A stretch of 6,541 bases of DNA from JACMJP01 sp046160675 (GCA_046160675.1 JBJXHH010000123.1:1-6541); one strand, 5' to 3'. Counted from the first letter of the stretch, positions 1 through 6,533 are shown. The notes: a model not told the origin generated them from the letters alone. Translations and numbers: made by a program.

Positions 1-709
1 AAATGGTCAATGAACATATCGCCAGGAGCTAAGTCTTCTTGATAATCGTAATCGCTTACATATTCGTCAAAAGATTTTTTAACATCTATATCACCGCCAA
101 ACCATGTAAGCATTGTTGCATCGGAAGCAGCAAGAATATCAGTCGCATTATCCGGTGCTTCAAGGTCATTATCAATAGCATCAAGGATCGGGTAATTTCT
201 ACAATGTCGTAACCATATCCTTTAATCGGGTCAAATGCAGTTCCCAGATCAGGACCATCTTTGTAAGGCAACAAGTGCATAAATTTTCCATTTGAGCCGC
301 TTGGAAAACGTAAAACTTTCGGGCGCATATTACTCAGCCATTGCCATTGGTCTGCACTATAAATATCACCGTATAAAGTATTTTTTGTAAACATGCCGCT
401 CACATTTACTCCGTATAAACCTTTGTTTATTGTTTTAATTGTTTTGTTCAGGTTGATACTCATTGCAGTTCCGGTTTCAAGACAATCTAATGATACACCT
501 GTTCTGAAACCACTTGTTTCGTAAACTGAATCTTCGAGTTCATAAATTGTGTCAAGTCCGTTATTATATACTGTGTCGGCAAGGTCAACAATTTCTTCCC
601 ATTCAAGGGTGTCGAGGTCTTGTGAGAAAAGTTTGTTTATAGAAAAGAAAAAAGAAACTATGATGCAGATAAATACTGCATATCGTTTTTTGTTGTTTAA
701 ATTTTTCAT
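1..709 (-). CDS. Secreted protein, N-terminal part, possibly a TIM-barrel glycosidase relative; frameshifted and cut by window edge
   Basis: Only the N-terminal part is present; the gene continues beyond base 1. The start at 709 (MKNLNNKKRY) is chosen because a clear signal peptide follows at once: a Lys/Arg-rich head, a hydrophobic stretch at residues 12-24, and a likely cleavage after 'LFSQ' at about residue 30. The frame is open further upstream to an ATG at 868, but that would put 53 residues before the signal peptide. The mature part begins with an acidic linker, then 'GLYGVNVSGMF' (97-107) and 'RPKVLRFPSGSNGKF' (129-143). That stretch recalls the early strands of (beta/alpha)8 glycosidases such as the arabinofuranosidase-like families ('RFPGG'), but this is a weak resemblance and no catalytic acid can be assigned. 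After residue 171 (codon 197-199) the frame decays into nonsense and stops at 86. In the -1 frame a good protein continues from 194 to 3 ('YPILDAIDND...TWFGGD'). One missing base in the AAA run at 196-198 explains it. T9SS export is plausible, but no C-terminus is visible. Confidence 0.75.
194..199 (-). other. Apparent 1-nt deletion (frameshift) in the secreted protein gene
   Basis: On the minus strand the codons read GTA GAA ATT ACC and then lose protein-like character, ending at a stop at 86-88. Reading GTA GAA (A)AT TAC CCG ATC, with one extra A, gives V-E-N-Y-P-I-L-D and joins two well-formed protein segments. The downstream -1 frame is open for 64 codons to the window edge, with ordinary composition. 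The A-run is short (three A's on the minus strand), and no classical slippery heptamer is seen, so a sequencing or assembly error or a real inactivating mutation is likelier than programmed frameshifting. Confidence 0.8.
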
Positions 710-868
710 CGTTAAATGTTTAAAGATTAAATGAATTTGATAGTAAAAAGAGTGGTTGATGAAAAATCTATGTCGTCGTCTGCGTTTATTCAGTCGGTCG
801 ACAGTCCAGATTTTGGGTCTGTATTGTCTGTAAAAGTTCGTAATGTCGCTGAGGTGTCTTTGAACCAT
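710..868 (-). other. Conserved leader region, copy 1, with a small ORF in frame with the downstream gene
   Basis: This stretch separates the attC-like palindrome from the start of the secreted protein gene and is a diverged copy of 6244-6411. Both begin with ATGGTTCAA a few bases after a GTTATA core, and they share 25 of 27 bases in the block at 773-799 (copy 2: 6316-6342). Read from the ATG at 866-868, the conserved parts encode MVQRH...IT...W.VDRLNKRRRR. Copy 2 encodes MVQQH...IT...W.IDRLNKRRRR. The frame runs without a stop straight into the MKNLNN start at 709. It may be a small coding ORF, a 5' untranslated leader, or a remnant of a coding segment. The last 60 bases or so before the gene are AT-rich and not shared. 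No convincing promoter was found. Confidence 0.6.
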
Positions 869-871
869 TGG

Positions 872-1002
872 TTATAACGAGCCGGGGCTTGGCGAAGTGG
901 CGGGGTTATTAATGTTACGTTTCGATTATGCACAAAGTGAATAGAAACTGCAACGCTTCAACTATCTGCTTACCCGCCATTTTGCCAAGCCCATGTTATA
1001 GG
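872..1002. repeat. attC-like imperfect palindrome, copy 1 (about 131 bp)
   Basis: A long imperfect inverted repeat fills the gap after the outer-membrane protein gene. The outer boxes are TTATAAC at 872-878 and GTTATAG at 995-1001. Inside them GGGCTTGGC (885-893) pairs exactly with GCCAAGCCC (984-992), and TGGCGGG (898-904) pairs exactly with CCCGCCA (973-979). Further in, GTTACGTTTC (914-923) can pair imperfectly with GAAACTGCAAC (944-954). The spacing between outer and inner boxes is unequal on the two sides (6 versus 2 bases), so unpaired bases would protrude on one strand, as in integron attC sites. The length is within the range usual for attC. The cores do not match the strict RYYYAAC/GTTRRRY consensus, so a MITE-like or REP-like repeat is a fair alternative. 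It could also serve as a transcription barrier, but there is no U-tract. Confidence 0.75.
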
Positions 1003-1009
1003 ATGTGGT
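995..1009 (+). repeat. Terminal inverted match, left copy (GTTATAGGATGTGGT)
   Basis: These 15 bases are the reverse complement, with one mismatch, of 6407-6421. The two copies bound the three-gene module. The right copy is the first sequence of the module in reading direction, and this left copy is the outer arm of the palindrome at the module's end. In an integron cassette the R'' box of attC is complementary to the first bases of its own cassette, which is the relation seen here. Confidence 0.75.
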
Positions 1010-1056
1010 CTTGTAAGGGTAATTCTTTTCTTTTGGTTATCAAATATCAAACATAA

Positions 1057-1746
1057 CTAATCTTTATTATTAACAAGATTATATTTAATGCCAAATGAAG
1101 TATAAAAAGAATAGATGTTTAAGTAAGGATTTGATTTATCTAAAAAAGCAAAGTTCAATCGTGAATAATCAAATGCCGGGAAGAATGAAAAAGTCAGTTT
1201 ATCATTCATAATGTAATTTAATCCAGCAGATAAATTTATGAACCAATGAAATCCTTCTAATGAATCTGTCGCCATGCTGCGAGTTAGGAATGAGCCACCA
1301 GCAACAGATGTAAACAATTCAAATTTATCTCCTTTTATTAAAGCGTATTCTACATAGGGAGATATTTTAAAGTGCGTAGGCTGAGGATCGTTATATTGCG
1401 AAAAGCTAATTGGGAAATAAAATTCACTGGCTTCAAAATAAATAGGGTCGGTTATAAATATATCAGTAAAATAGTGTTGCACTGTAATATCAATACCTGT
1501 TGTTAGTTTATTGAAGGAATACCCACCTTTTAATGTGGCAAGAATCGTCGGGCTTGTTGCATGTGTGTTGATATCATATACATTTAGTGTATCACCTTCA
1601 AAATCTGTTTCAGCAATTTTCAGATTATTATATTTCCAGCTTGTATTTCCTTGTGCAACTGAAAAGGACAATTGGAATTTATTTTGAGCTGTAGATACAA
1701 AAGGAATTATTACAAGTATTAGAAGCACTGTAATTATATTCTTCAT
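1057..1746 (-). CDS. Outer-membrane beta-barrel protein, 229 aa
   Basis: Residues 1-21 (MKNIITVLLILVIIPFVSTAQ) form a clean signal peptide with cleavage near STA|Q, which sets the start at 1746. An earlier in-frame ATG at 1788 would overlap the upstream gene by 41 bp and bury the signal peptide. The mature protein of about 208 residues is rich in alternating aromatic and polar stretches joined by short turns, such as 'KFQLSFSVAQG', 'ISPYVEYALIKGDKFELFTSVAGGSF', 'FHWFINLSAGLNYIMNDKLTFSFFPAF' and the terminal 'FYTSFGIKYNLV'. That pattern and size suggest a small barrel of 8-10 strands, as in the OmpA-barrel/porin-like proteins common in Bacteroidota. No OmpA peptidoglycan-binding domain follows. 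The gene starts 1 nt after the stop of the lipoprotein gene (TAATATG), so translational coupling is likely. Its specific role is unknown. Confidence 0.8.
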   Translation of the reverse strand: MKNIITVLLILVIIPFVSTAQNKFQLSFSVAQGNTSWKYNNLKIAETDFEGDTLNVYDINTHATSPTILATLKGGYSFNKLTTGIDITVQHYFTDIFITDPIYFEASEFYFPISFSQYNDPQPTHFKISPYVEYALIKGDKFELFTSVAGGSFLTRSMATDSLEGFHWFINLSAGLNYIMNDKLTFSFFPAFDYSRLNFAFLDKSNPYLNIYSFYTSFGIKYNLVNNKD

Positions 1747-1747
1747 A

Positions 1748-2704
1748 TTAGTTTGTTCTTGGTAGAATAATTTGTTCATTTTTGCCATTGATATCTGTCA
1801 TTATAATTTTCGCTTTCCAATTTAATTTGCTTCCTCCATTTAATACTTCTTTTTCATTTTTCTCCCATATTATATTCAAGCCATCAGGGGAAAAAGAAGG
1901 ATATAAATTGTAAATGTTTTCACAAACTTCTGAAAATATATATGTTTCCTTTGTTTCAATATTTATTACATGATATTTATTGTTTCCTAACCATAAGATA
2001 CTATTGGAATCATTAAACCATTCGGTATCTTCTATTTCATCAACAGGTGAGTTATAAGGAGATGAAATTATATCTGTAAAATGTGAGAGTAAAGTGTCAT
2101 AATAGCCAAATGAGGAAGGAAAATTAATTTTTCTTGAAGTGATTTTTAACCCATCTTTTGACCATGAACCCGATGTGAAAGTTTCGTATGGAATACTGTC
2201 CAGAATATTTGCTTCCATGTCAGATAAAACCAATTTTAAATAATTATCTACTTGGTTTTTGAATATTATTTTATCCCCAGCAGGGCTAATTTCACAATAG
2301 TAATTTGTTCCAGTTGTAAATAGAGGGGTTAGACTATCGCCGTTGCTTTTGATCTTCCAAATTTGAGAATTATAACGGTTAAAAATAATCCAGTCTTTTG
2401 AAGTCCATTTAGGGTTAAAATCAATGTTATCTGAAAGATAAGATTTTTCATTTGTGAGCAAATTATATTTGCACAACCTTGACCCGTATTCTGGTTCATA
2501 AGTTTTTTCTATGTAAACAAATTCACTGTTATTATTTGGATTAAAACAAGGTGCAAAATACATTGTATCTTCGGGATAAACTGAGTAACCAATATCCAAA
2601 TCTTCCAATTCTCTGCAAAAATTAATTTCGAGAACAGGATCTTTTTTACAGGAAGCTAAAATAGTGGCAGCAACTAATGTTGCTGCCAAATATACTTTTG
2701 TCAT
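1748..2704 (-). CDS. TolB-like (PD40) beta-propeller lipoprotein, 318 aa
   Basis: The N-terminus MTKVYLAATLVAATILASC carries a lipobox (L16-A-S-C19), so the mature protein is predicted to be lipid-anchored through Cys19. The residues after it (KKDP) are charged and might act as a surface-export signal of the Bacteroidota type, which is only a suggestion. The rest consists of degenerate WD40-like/PD40 blades. Recognisable cores are 'SPAGDKIIF', 'GSWSKDGLKI', 'FNPKWTSKDWIIF' and 'PSFSPDGLNIIW', with intervening 'IWKIKSNGDSLTPL'-like strands. Five or six blades can be guessed, enough for a TolB-type propeller without the TolB N-terminal domain. Such folds bind proteins or peptides and rarely have enzymatic activity. 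The gene starts 3 nt after the protease stop and ends 1 nt before the barrel gene. It could tether or help assemble a partner at the envelope, which is inference from position. Confidence 0.83.
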   Translation of the reverse strand: MTKVYLAATLVAATILASCKKDPVLEINFCRELEDLDIGYSVYPEDTMYFAPCFNPNNNSEFVYIEKTYEPEYGSRLCKYNLLTNEKSYLSDNIDFNPKWTSKDWIIFNRYNSQIWKIKSNGDSLTPLFTTGTNYYCEISPAGDKIIFKNQVDNYLKLVLSDMEANILDSIPYETFTSGSWSKDGLKITSRKINFPSSFGYYDTLLSHFTDIISSPYNSPVDEIEDTEWFNDSNSILWLGNNKYHVINIETKETYIFSEVCENIYNLYPSFSPDGLNIIWEKNEKEVLNGGSKLNWKAKIIMTDINGKNEQIILPRTN

Positions 2705-2707
2705 ACA

Positions 2708-2957
2708 TCATATTTTAATTACTCTGAATGAGTGATTAAAAGAATTATTAAAAACACTCAATATATAAACTCCTTTCGGTAAATTGGAGAATGAAATATC
2801 ATAGGCATTTACACCGGAAAGCAAATTCAATGTTACTTCACTATTGGTTTTTTGACCAGAAATGTTTGCTATTGAATAAGTGACTTCGCACTCAAATTCT
2901 GATGTAATTTGTAAATGAGTTACATCAGCAACAGGATTAGGGTAAAGACTTAATGCC
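2708..2957 (-). other. T9SS C-terminal sorting domain (type A) coding region
   Basis: The last 83 residues or so (1094-1176) of the protease show the beta-sandwich signature of the Por secretion sorting domain: 'LSLYPNPV' at the start, a central 'YSIANISGQK', then 'LPKGVYILSV' and the terminal 'HSFRVIKI'. This predicts crossing of the outer membrane by the type IX system, although none of that machinery is in the window. Confidence 0.92.
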
Positions 2958-5900
2958 AAATTCTCAATAATAACTTCATCAATTTCATCAACTGCATCTT
3001 CATCAAATGTGTGTAGTGAATAACAAAATTTTGAATCTGTAGCATAAGGATCAAAAGGAATCCATTTATTTATTAAGGAACCAGAAGGGTATTGTTGTTT
3101 AATGAAATATATATAACCTGTTACATCTACCGAAGTTAACGTAGGAATACCCAATACAAAGTTAGGTTGATTAACTACAGGGCTGAATGCATCAAGAACA
3201 TTTGACAAACTTGGTAATACCCATGAATTTAATATTTCTGTGGTAGCTGTAAGTGTATGATTAGAAACTTCATTTATCCGATACCTGTCAGCCCAATAAA
3301 GCCCGGCAGAAACTCCAGTAAACCCTTCTGCTAATAGTAGTCCCGGTATATCTTCATCATCTAATATTATATCATCTTCATCATATGTTGAACAGAAATG
3401 TTCAACTTTAAATTGTGGACGATCAACAAGAGCTAATGCTTCTCCTGCATCTAACAATCCCCAACCAGTTTCATCGTCGTAGAAAGTGTCTCCTCTATCA
3501 TCTGCCGTAAGCTGTAACAGATTTTCAACATCTTCATGTGTAAGATTTTCAAAATGCGGAGCAGCATCTGCATTATTATTCTGGCTTAACATTAATGCCG
3601 CAGTTCCAGCTACATGCGGCGAGCTACCTGATGTTCCTGCAAAAAAATGATAATCATCTTCACTATCATTGTCAAGCGTCCATACATCCGGAATATTACC
3701 ATAAGGTGCTATCAAATCTATTCCATTTCCAAAATTTGCTTCTTCTTCATGTTCTCCATCGAATGCTGATCCACCCACACTTAAAATATGTAAATCCCTT
3801 AAATCTGAGGGATAATGCATGTCATCAACTCCGTCATTTCCTTTTGCACATACATTAATAACATGATTATAAAAAGCAAATTTTATATTTTCACCGACAG
3901 TTATCATATCACCTCCACCATTCTCACCACCCCAACTATGATTCATAATATGTAAACCATATCCATAACTACCATCGGGAGTGTAAGAAGCTCCTTCTAA
4001 TATTCCTTCTGCTGCGTATTCAGCATTGATGCTTTCTGAGCCTTCATCTTCGTCGAAATCAATTCCAATTTCAAAATCAAACAACTGAACACCTGTTGAG
4101 TTCGGATCGTCAGCATCAAAACTACCGCCTGCTATGCCGGCAATTCCTATATCGTTATTACTTATTGCTCCAAGAATACCTGAAACTGATGTAGCATGTG
4201 ATGAAGAAAAACCAGCATCATTATTATCATTAAAAACCTCATAATTATTATCATAATCCCAACCCCCGACAATTTTCGAGCCTCCGAATGTTCCATCTCC
4301 GTAATCTTCATGCCCCCAAAAGATACCTGAATCAAACACCCCTACTTTTACTCTTGGATTTCCAGTTTCAACATCCCAAGCTGGTTCTGCATTAACATCT
4401 TGCATAGAAGCTGCACCATCAAATATACTTTCTTGTGCAAATGCTAAATCATTTGGAAAAAGAGACAACGGATAAACATTATTCAATTCTGCATATTGAA
4501 TATTTGATATTGAATTTAATGTATCAATGACAGACAGAGGATCAACATTGGTTAATACAACAAACGTTGACCAGAATTTTGGGATCGAAATTGTATCTCC
4601 AAGTCGTGTTATTGATAATGAATCATTAGCAGTTAATTTTTTATAAACTTTAATTGCTTTAGATGTAAATTGTCCCTGACCTTTTATTATGGGGTAAATT
4701 ATATCATAAACAGAATCAGCAATTACATCTTGTAAATTATCATATACCTGTTGCTTATTATTTACAAAATCCAGATCAACTATAGCTGGATTAAATGAAA
4801 TTAATAATTGATTATCGAGATATGAATAATTATTAATTGTATCCTCAATTATTTCATGCTCTCTCTCATAAGTTTCATACTTAATGGTTACATACCTTGT
4901 AGTATCATCTTGGGTTCTTCTGCCATACACCCAAATGAAATTGTTATTTGTAAGCACATTGGTAGGAACGTCAATACTTGCTGAGAGGTTGGGGTAATCT
5001 TTTTTCCATGAAAGATTTCCGTTGTTGCTGTTTAATGCGAAAGTGGTAATTACTTTTTTGCCTGAAGGGTATTGATAAAACCCTGTGGCGACAACTTTGT
5101 TTGAAGTGGAATTAAAAGTAATACCGGACACTTCGCCATCAATATCATTGCTGCTGTTTTGTAAAGTTTTTGTCCAGAGTTTTGTGCCGCTTGAATCGTA
5201 TTTAATTATTTTCATGAGTTTATTTCCAGCACTGCTTTCAGAAAACCCGCCGATGTAAATATTATTGTTGCCATCAATACAAATTGCATTGCTGCCGTCC
5301 TCTTGTCCGCCGTTTTCTGTTTTTGTCCAGACGGTGGAAAGGTCATCATCAAGTTTAATGGTGCGCATGTCGTAATTGGTTCCGTTAAATGTATAACCGG
5401 TGATATAAAAATTATCATTTACATCAACCACTAAACCTGTAGGGTAGTCAAAACCATAACCTGTGGCGGTTGTTCTTTTTGTGTTTAATAATGTGCCGGA
5501 TGAATTATATTTTAATGAAGTATAATCCCAATTTGTTGTTGATGATTGTGAAGCACCACTTACAACAACTTCGCTGCCGTTTGTTGCAAGATGTCCGGGT
5601 ATGTCAAATAAACTTGCGTAATCATATCTTTTATTCCATTGCACAACACCACTGGAATTTAATTTCAATAACAGGTAATCGTAATTAGTAGTAGTGCCGA
5701 TGCTTGCAGCACAAACATAAATATCAGAACCAATTAATAAAATATCAGAAGGAATATCATTACCGCTTCCTGTTCCATTAAATGTTGTAGCCCATTGCTG
5801 AACGCCCGAAGAATTATATTTTATAACAACAACATCAAAAGTATAATCATCACTTGCATGGCTTGCACCAGTAACAAAAACATTTCCGCTGCCGTCAACT

Positions 5901-6238
5901 GCAACTGCTGCTCCGTAATCAAATTCACTTTCTGTTCCGTTATATTCTGTCTGCCAAACAACGCTGCCTCCCTGATCTGTTTTTGTGGTAACGATGTTTG
6001 TTTTTTGTGCGTAACTGTTGAAAGTATTTCCAGTAGTGATAATATTGCCGCCGCTTAAAACACTTGCGCTCCATGTAACTGTGTCGGGGTAATTAAATTC
6101 TATTTGGAAAAGTTGGTTTACGAGGGTTTGTGCTTGTGTGTGTGGTGAATATATAAAGAGTGTGAAAAGAAAAGTTATAATACTAAAACTGTGTGTGAGT
6201 TTAGCATTTATGAATGTGTAAAAATTTTTCATATTCAT
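2708..6238 (-). CDS. T9SS-secreted subtilisin-family (S8) serine protease with N-terminal SBBP-type beta-propeller, 1176 aa
   Basis: A multidomain extracellular protease. Residues 1-37 form a signal peptide ending 'HTQAQ'. Residues 50-455 hold eight repeats of about 53 residues, with strands such as 'GNVFVTG' (118), 'NFYITGY' (276) and 'NIYIGGF' (326) alternating with 'IKYNSSG..QW', typical of SBBP beta-propellers. Residues 470-590 look like the pro-region that precedes S8 domains. The catalytic domain spans about 605-940. Asp636 lies in 'VGVFDSGI', His681 in 'HATSVSGI', the oxyanion Asn801 in 'CAKGNDG', and Ser870 in 'GTSGSSPHVAG', so the triad is complete. Residues 940-1090 are unassigned and acidic in part. 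Residues 1094-1176 are a type A T9SS sorting domain ('YPNPV', 'GVYILSV', 'FRVIKI'), normally removed as the protein is anchored or released at the surface. The start could also be the ATG at 6232, two codons later, which gives the common 'MKN' beginning. The gene leads a three-gene operon. Confidence 0.95.
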   Translation of the reverse strand: MNMKNFYTFINAKLTHSFSIITFLFTLFIYSPHTQAQTLVNQLFQIEFNYPDTVTWSASVLSGGNIITTGNTFNSYAQKTNIVTTKTDQGGSVVWQTEYNGTESEFDYGAAVAVDGSGNVFVTGASHASDDYTFDVVVIKYNSSGVQQWATTFNGTGSGNDIPSDILLIGSDIYVCAASIGTTTNYDYLLLKLNSSGVVQWNKRYDYASLFDIPGHLATNGSEVVVSGASQSSTTNWDYTSLKYNSSGTLLNTKRTTATGYGFDYPTGLVVDVNDNFYITGYTFNGTNYDMRTIKLDDDLSTVWTKTENGGQEDGSNAICIDGNNNIYIGGFSESSAGNKLMKIIKYDSSGTKLWTKTLQNSSNDIDGEVSGITFNSTSNKVVATGFYQYPSGKKVITTFALNSNNGNLSWKKDYPNLSASIDVPTNVLTNNNFIWVYGRRTQDDTTRYVTIKYETYEREHEIIEDTINNYSYLDNQLLISFNPAIVDLDFVNNKQQVYDNLQDVIADSVYDIIYPIIKGQGQFTSKAIKVYKKLTANDSLSITRLGDTISIPKFWSTFVVLTNVDPLSVIDTLNSISNIQYAELNNVYPLSLFPNDLAFAQESIFDGAASMQDVNAEPAWDVETGNPRVKVGVFDSGIFWGHEDYGDGTFGGSKIVGGWDYDNNYEVFNDNNDAGFSSSHATSVSGILGAISNNDIGIAGIAGGSFDADDPNSTGVQLFDFEIGIDFDEDEGSESINAEYAAEGILEGASYTPDGSYGYGLHIMNHSWGGENGGGDMITVGENIKFAFYNHVINVCAKGNDGVDDMHYPSDLRDLHILSVGGSAFDGEHEEEANFGNGIDLIAPYGNIPDVWTLDNDSEDDYHFFAGTSGSSPHVAGTAALMLSQNNNADAAPHFENLTHEDVENLLQLTADDRGDTFYDDETGWGLLDAGEALALVDRPQFKVEHFCSTYDEDDIILDDEDIPGLLLAEGFTGVSAGLYWADRYRINEVSNHTLTATTEILNSWVLPSLSNVLDAFSPVVNQPNFVLGIPTLTSVDVTGYIYFIKQQYPSGSLINKWIPFDPYATDSKFCYSLHTFDEDAVDEIDEVIIENLALSLYPNPVADVTHLQITSEFECEVTYSIANISGQKTNSEVTLNLLSGVNAYDISFSNLPKGVYILSVFNNSFNHSFRVIKI
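3419..4426 (-). other. Peptidase S8 catalytic domain coding region
   Basis: This covers residues 605-940 of the protease. The triad codons lie at about 4331-4333 (Asp636), 4196-4198 (His681) and 3629-3631 (Ser870). The His motif is HATS rather than the usual HGTH, and the Asp motif is DSG rather than DTG. Both are tolerated variants in the family. A strongly acidic insertion ('DFEIGIDFDEDEGSE', 721-735) lies between the His and the oxyanion-hole region and may bind calcium, though that is a guess. Confidence 0.9.
4874..6091 (-). repeat. Eight-fold internal protein repeat (SBBP-like beta-propeller blades)
   Basis: The equivalent G-rich strand (consensus 'gNvyvtG') recurs at residues 65, 118, 171, 223, 276, 326, 381 and 434, with spacings of 53, 53, 53, 52, 53, 50, 55 and 53 or close to it. 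Each is preceded by a D-x-P/G-containing turn and followed by 'iKYnssG..lW.k.y'. The DNA copies are well diverged, so this is an old protein repeat and not a recent tandem duplication. The count fits a 7- or 8-bladed propeller closed within one domain. Confidence 0.85.
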
Positions 6239-6243
6239 TGTGT

Positions 6244-6411
6244 TTAGCGTATAAAAATAAGAAAATTAATCTGTGTATCATGTTCGATTTGGTAAATAGT
6301 TACTTTGTCGCAGCATCGTCGCCTGCGTTTGTTCAGTCGGTCAATAATCCAGAATGTTGGTGATTGCTGGCTGTCCCGCTCCGTAATGTGGATGAAGTGC
6401 TGTTGAACCAT
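6244..6411 (-). CDS. Possible conserved leader small ORF, copy 2 (55 codons)
   Basis: The ORF starts with ATG at 6409-6411, directly after the GTTATAGGAT module boundary, and stops with TAA at 6244-6246, five bases before the protease ATG. It reads MVQQHFIHIT, then W-I-I-DRLNKRRRR, then an AT-rich, unshared tail. The first 36 codons or so align with the leader at 710-868. In the best-conserved block, DRLNKRRRR, the two nucleotide differences (AAT/AAC and AGA/AGG) are both synonymous. That hints at coding selection, but two changes are too few to prove it. The Arg-rich centre has no recognised domain. If translated, it would be coupled to the protease gene. Otherwise the region is simply the conserved 5' leader of the module. 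Confidence 0.4.
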   Translation of the reverse strand: MVQQHFIHITERDSQQSPTFWIIDRLNKRRRRCCDKVTIYQIEHDTQINFLIFIR

Positions 6412-6421
6412 ATCCTATAAC
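6407..6421 (-). repeat. Terminal inverted match, right copy (GTTATAGGATATGGT on the minus strand)
   Basis: This marks the start of the module in reading direction. It is complementary, with one mismatch, to 995-1009 at the far end of the module, 5.4 kb away. It overlaps the ATG of the leader small ORF. In an integron cassette the cut would fall between G6421 and T6420. Confidence 0.7.
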
Positions 6422-6522
6422 GGATCGGGGGTTGCTGCTGTTCTGTGCTGCGCAGCGCACAGAAAAAAGCAGCGATTGAATGCCTGGTGAGCAGCACGGA
6501 ATTGCGGCAACCTCTTGATAGG
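6414..6522. repeat. attC-like imperfect palindrome, copy 2 (about 109 bp)
   Basis: It has the same position and architecture as the palindrome at 872-1002 but almost no sequence identity inside. The outer arms CCTAT (6414-6418) and ATAGG (6518-6522) pair, then GGTTGC (6430-6435) with GCAACC (6507-6512). A central hairpin pairs TTCTGTGC (6441-6448) with GCACAGAA (6457-6464) over an 8-base loop, and GCTGC (6434-6438) can pair with GCAGC (6469-6473). Structure kept while sequence changes is the hallmark of attC sites. The distal core is degenerate (CTATCAAG on the minus strand in place of CTATAAC), so the right boundary is uncertain. Confidence 0.6.
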
Positions 6523-6533
6523 GGAAGTTGCCG
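6505..6533. repeat. Short hairpin at the right edge
   Basis: CGGCAAC (6505-6511) pairs exactly with GTTGCCG (6527-6533), enclosing 15 bases. A second small palindrome, GTTG (6527-6530) with CAAC (6537-6540), overlaps it. These compete with the larger attC-like fold and may belong to the end of the upstream gene or module, which lies outside the window. No ORF in this last stretch is convincing. Confidence 0.4.

Noticed and set aside
549..734. Plus-strand ORF opposite the secreted protein
   Set aside because: It lies antisense to a well-supported coding region, and its content is explained by the complement of that gene's codons.
872..1002. CRISPR repeat, tRNA or riboswitch
   Set aside because: There is no regular repeat-spacer pattern, no cloverleaf and no recognised aptamer core. 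The structure is one long bulged hairpin.
1013..1056. Rho-independent terminator after the barrel gene
   Set aside because: No GC-rich stem with a U-tract lies between the stop codon and the palindrome. The palindrome itself lacks a U-tract.
1747..1788. Upstream start (MAKMNKLF) for the barrel protein
   Set aside because: It would overlap the lipoprotein gene and place 14 polar residues ahead of a normal signal peptide. The ATG at 1746, one base after the stop, fits better.
5795..6058. Plus-strand Cys-rich ORF opposite the protease propeller
   Set aside because: It is a shadow of the repeated propeller codons. The other plus-strand ORFs at 3595-3858 and 5470-5688, and the minus-strand frame at 5212-5418, are shadows too.
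6261..6268. Bacteroidota-type -7 promoter element (TAATTTTC, minus strand); a similar TAGATTTT at 763-770
   Set aside because: Each matches TAnnTTTG at only 7 of 8 positions in AT-rich DNA. Neither has a TTG at the right distance upstream, and the two do not sit at equivalent places in the two leaders.
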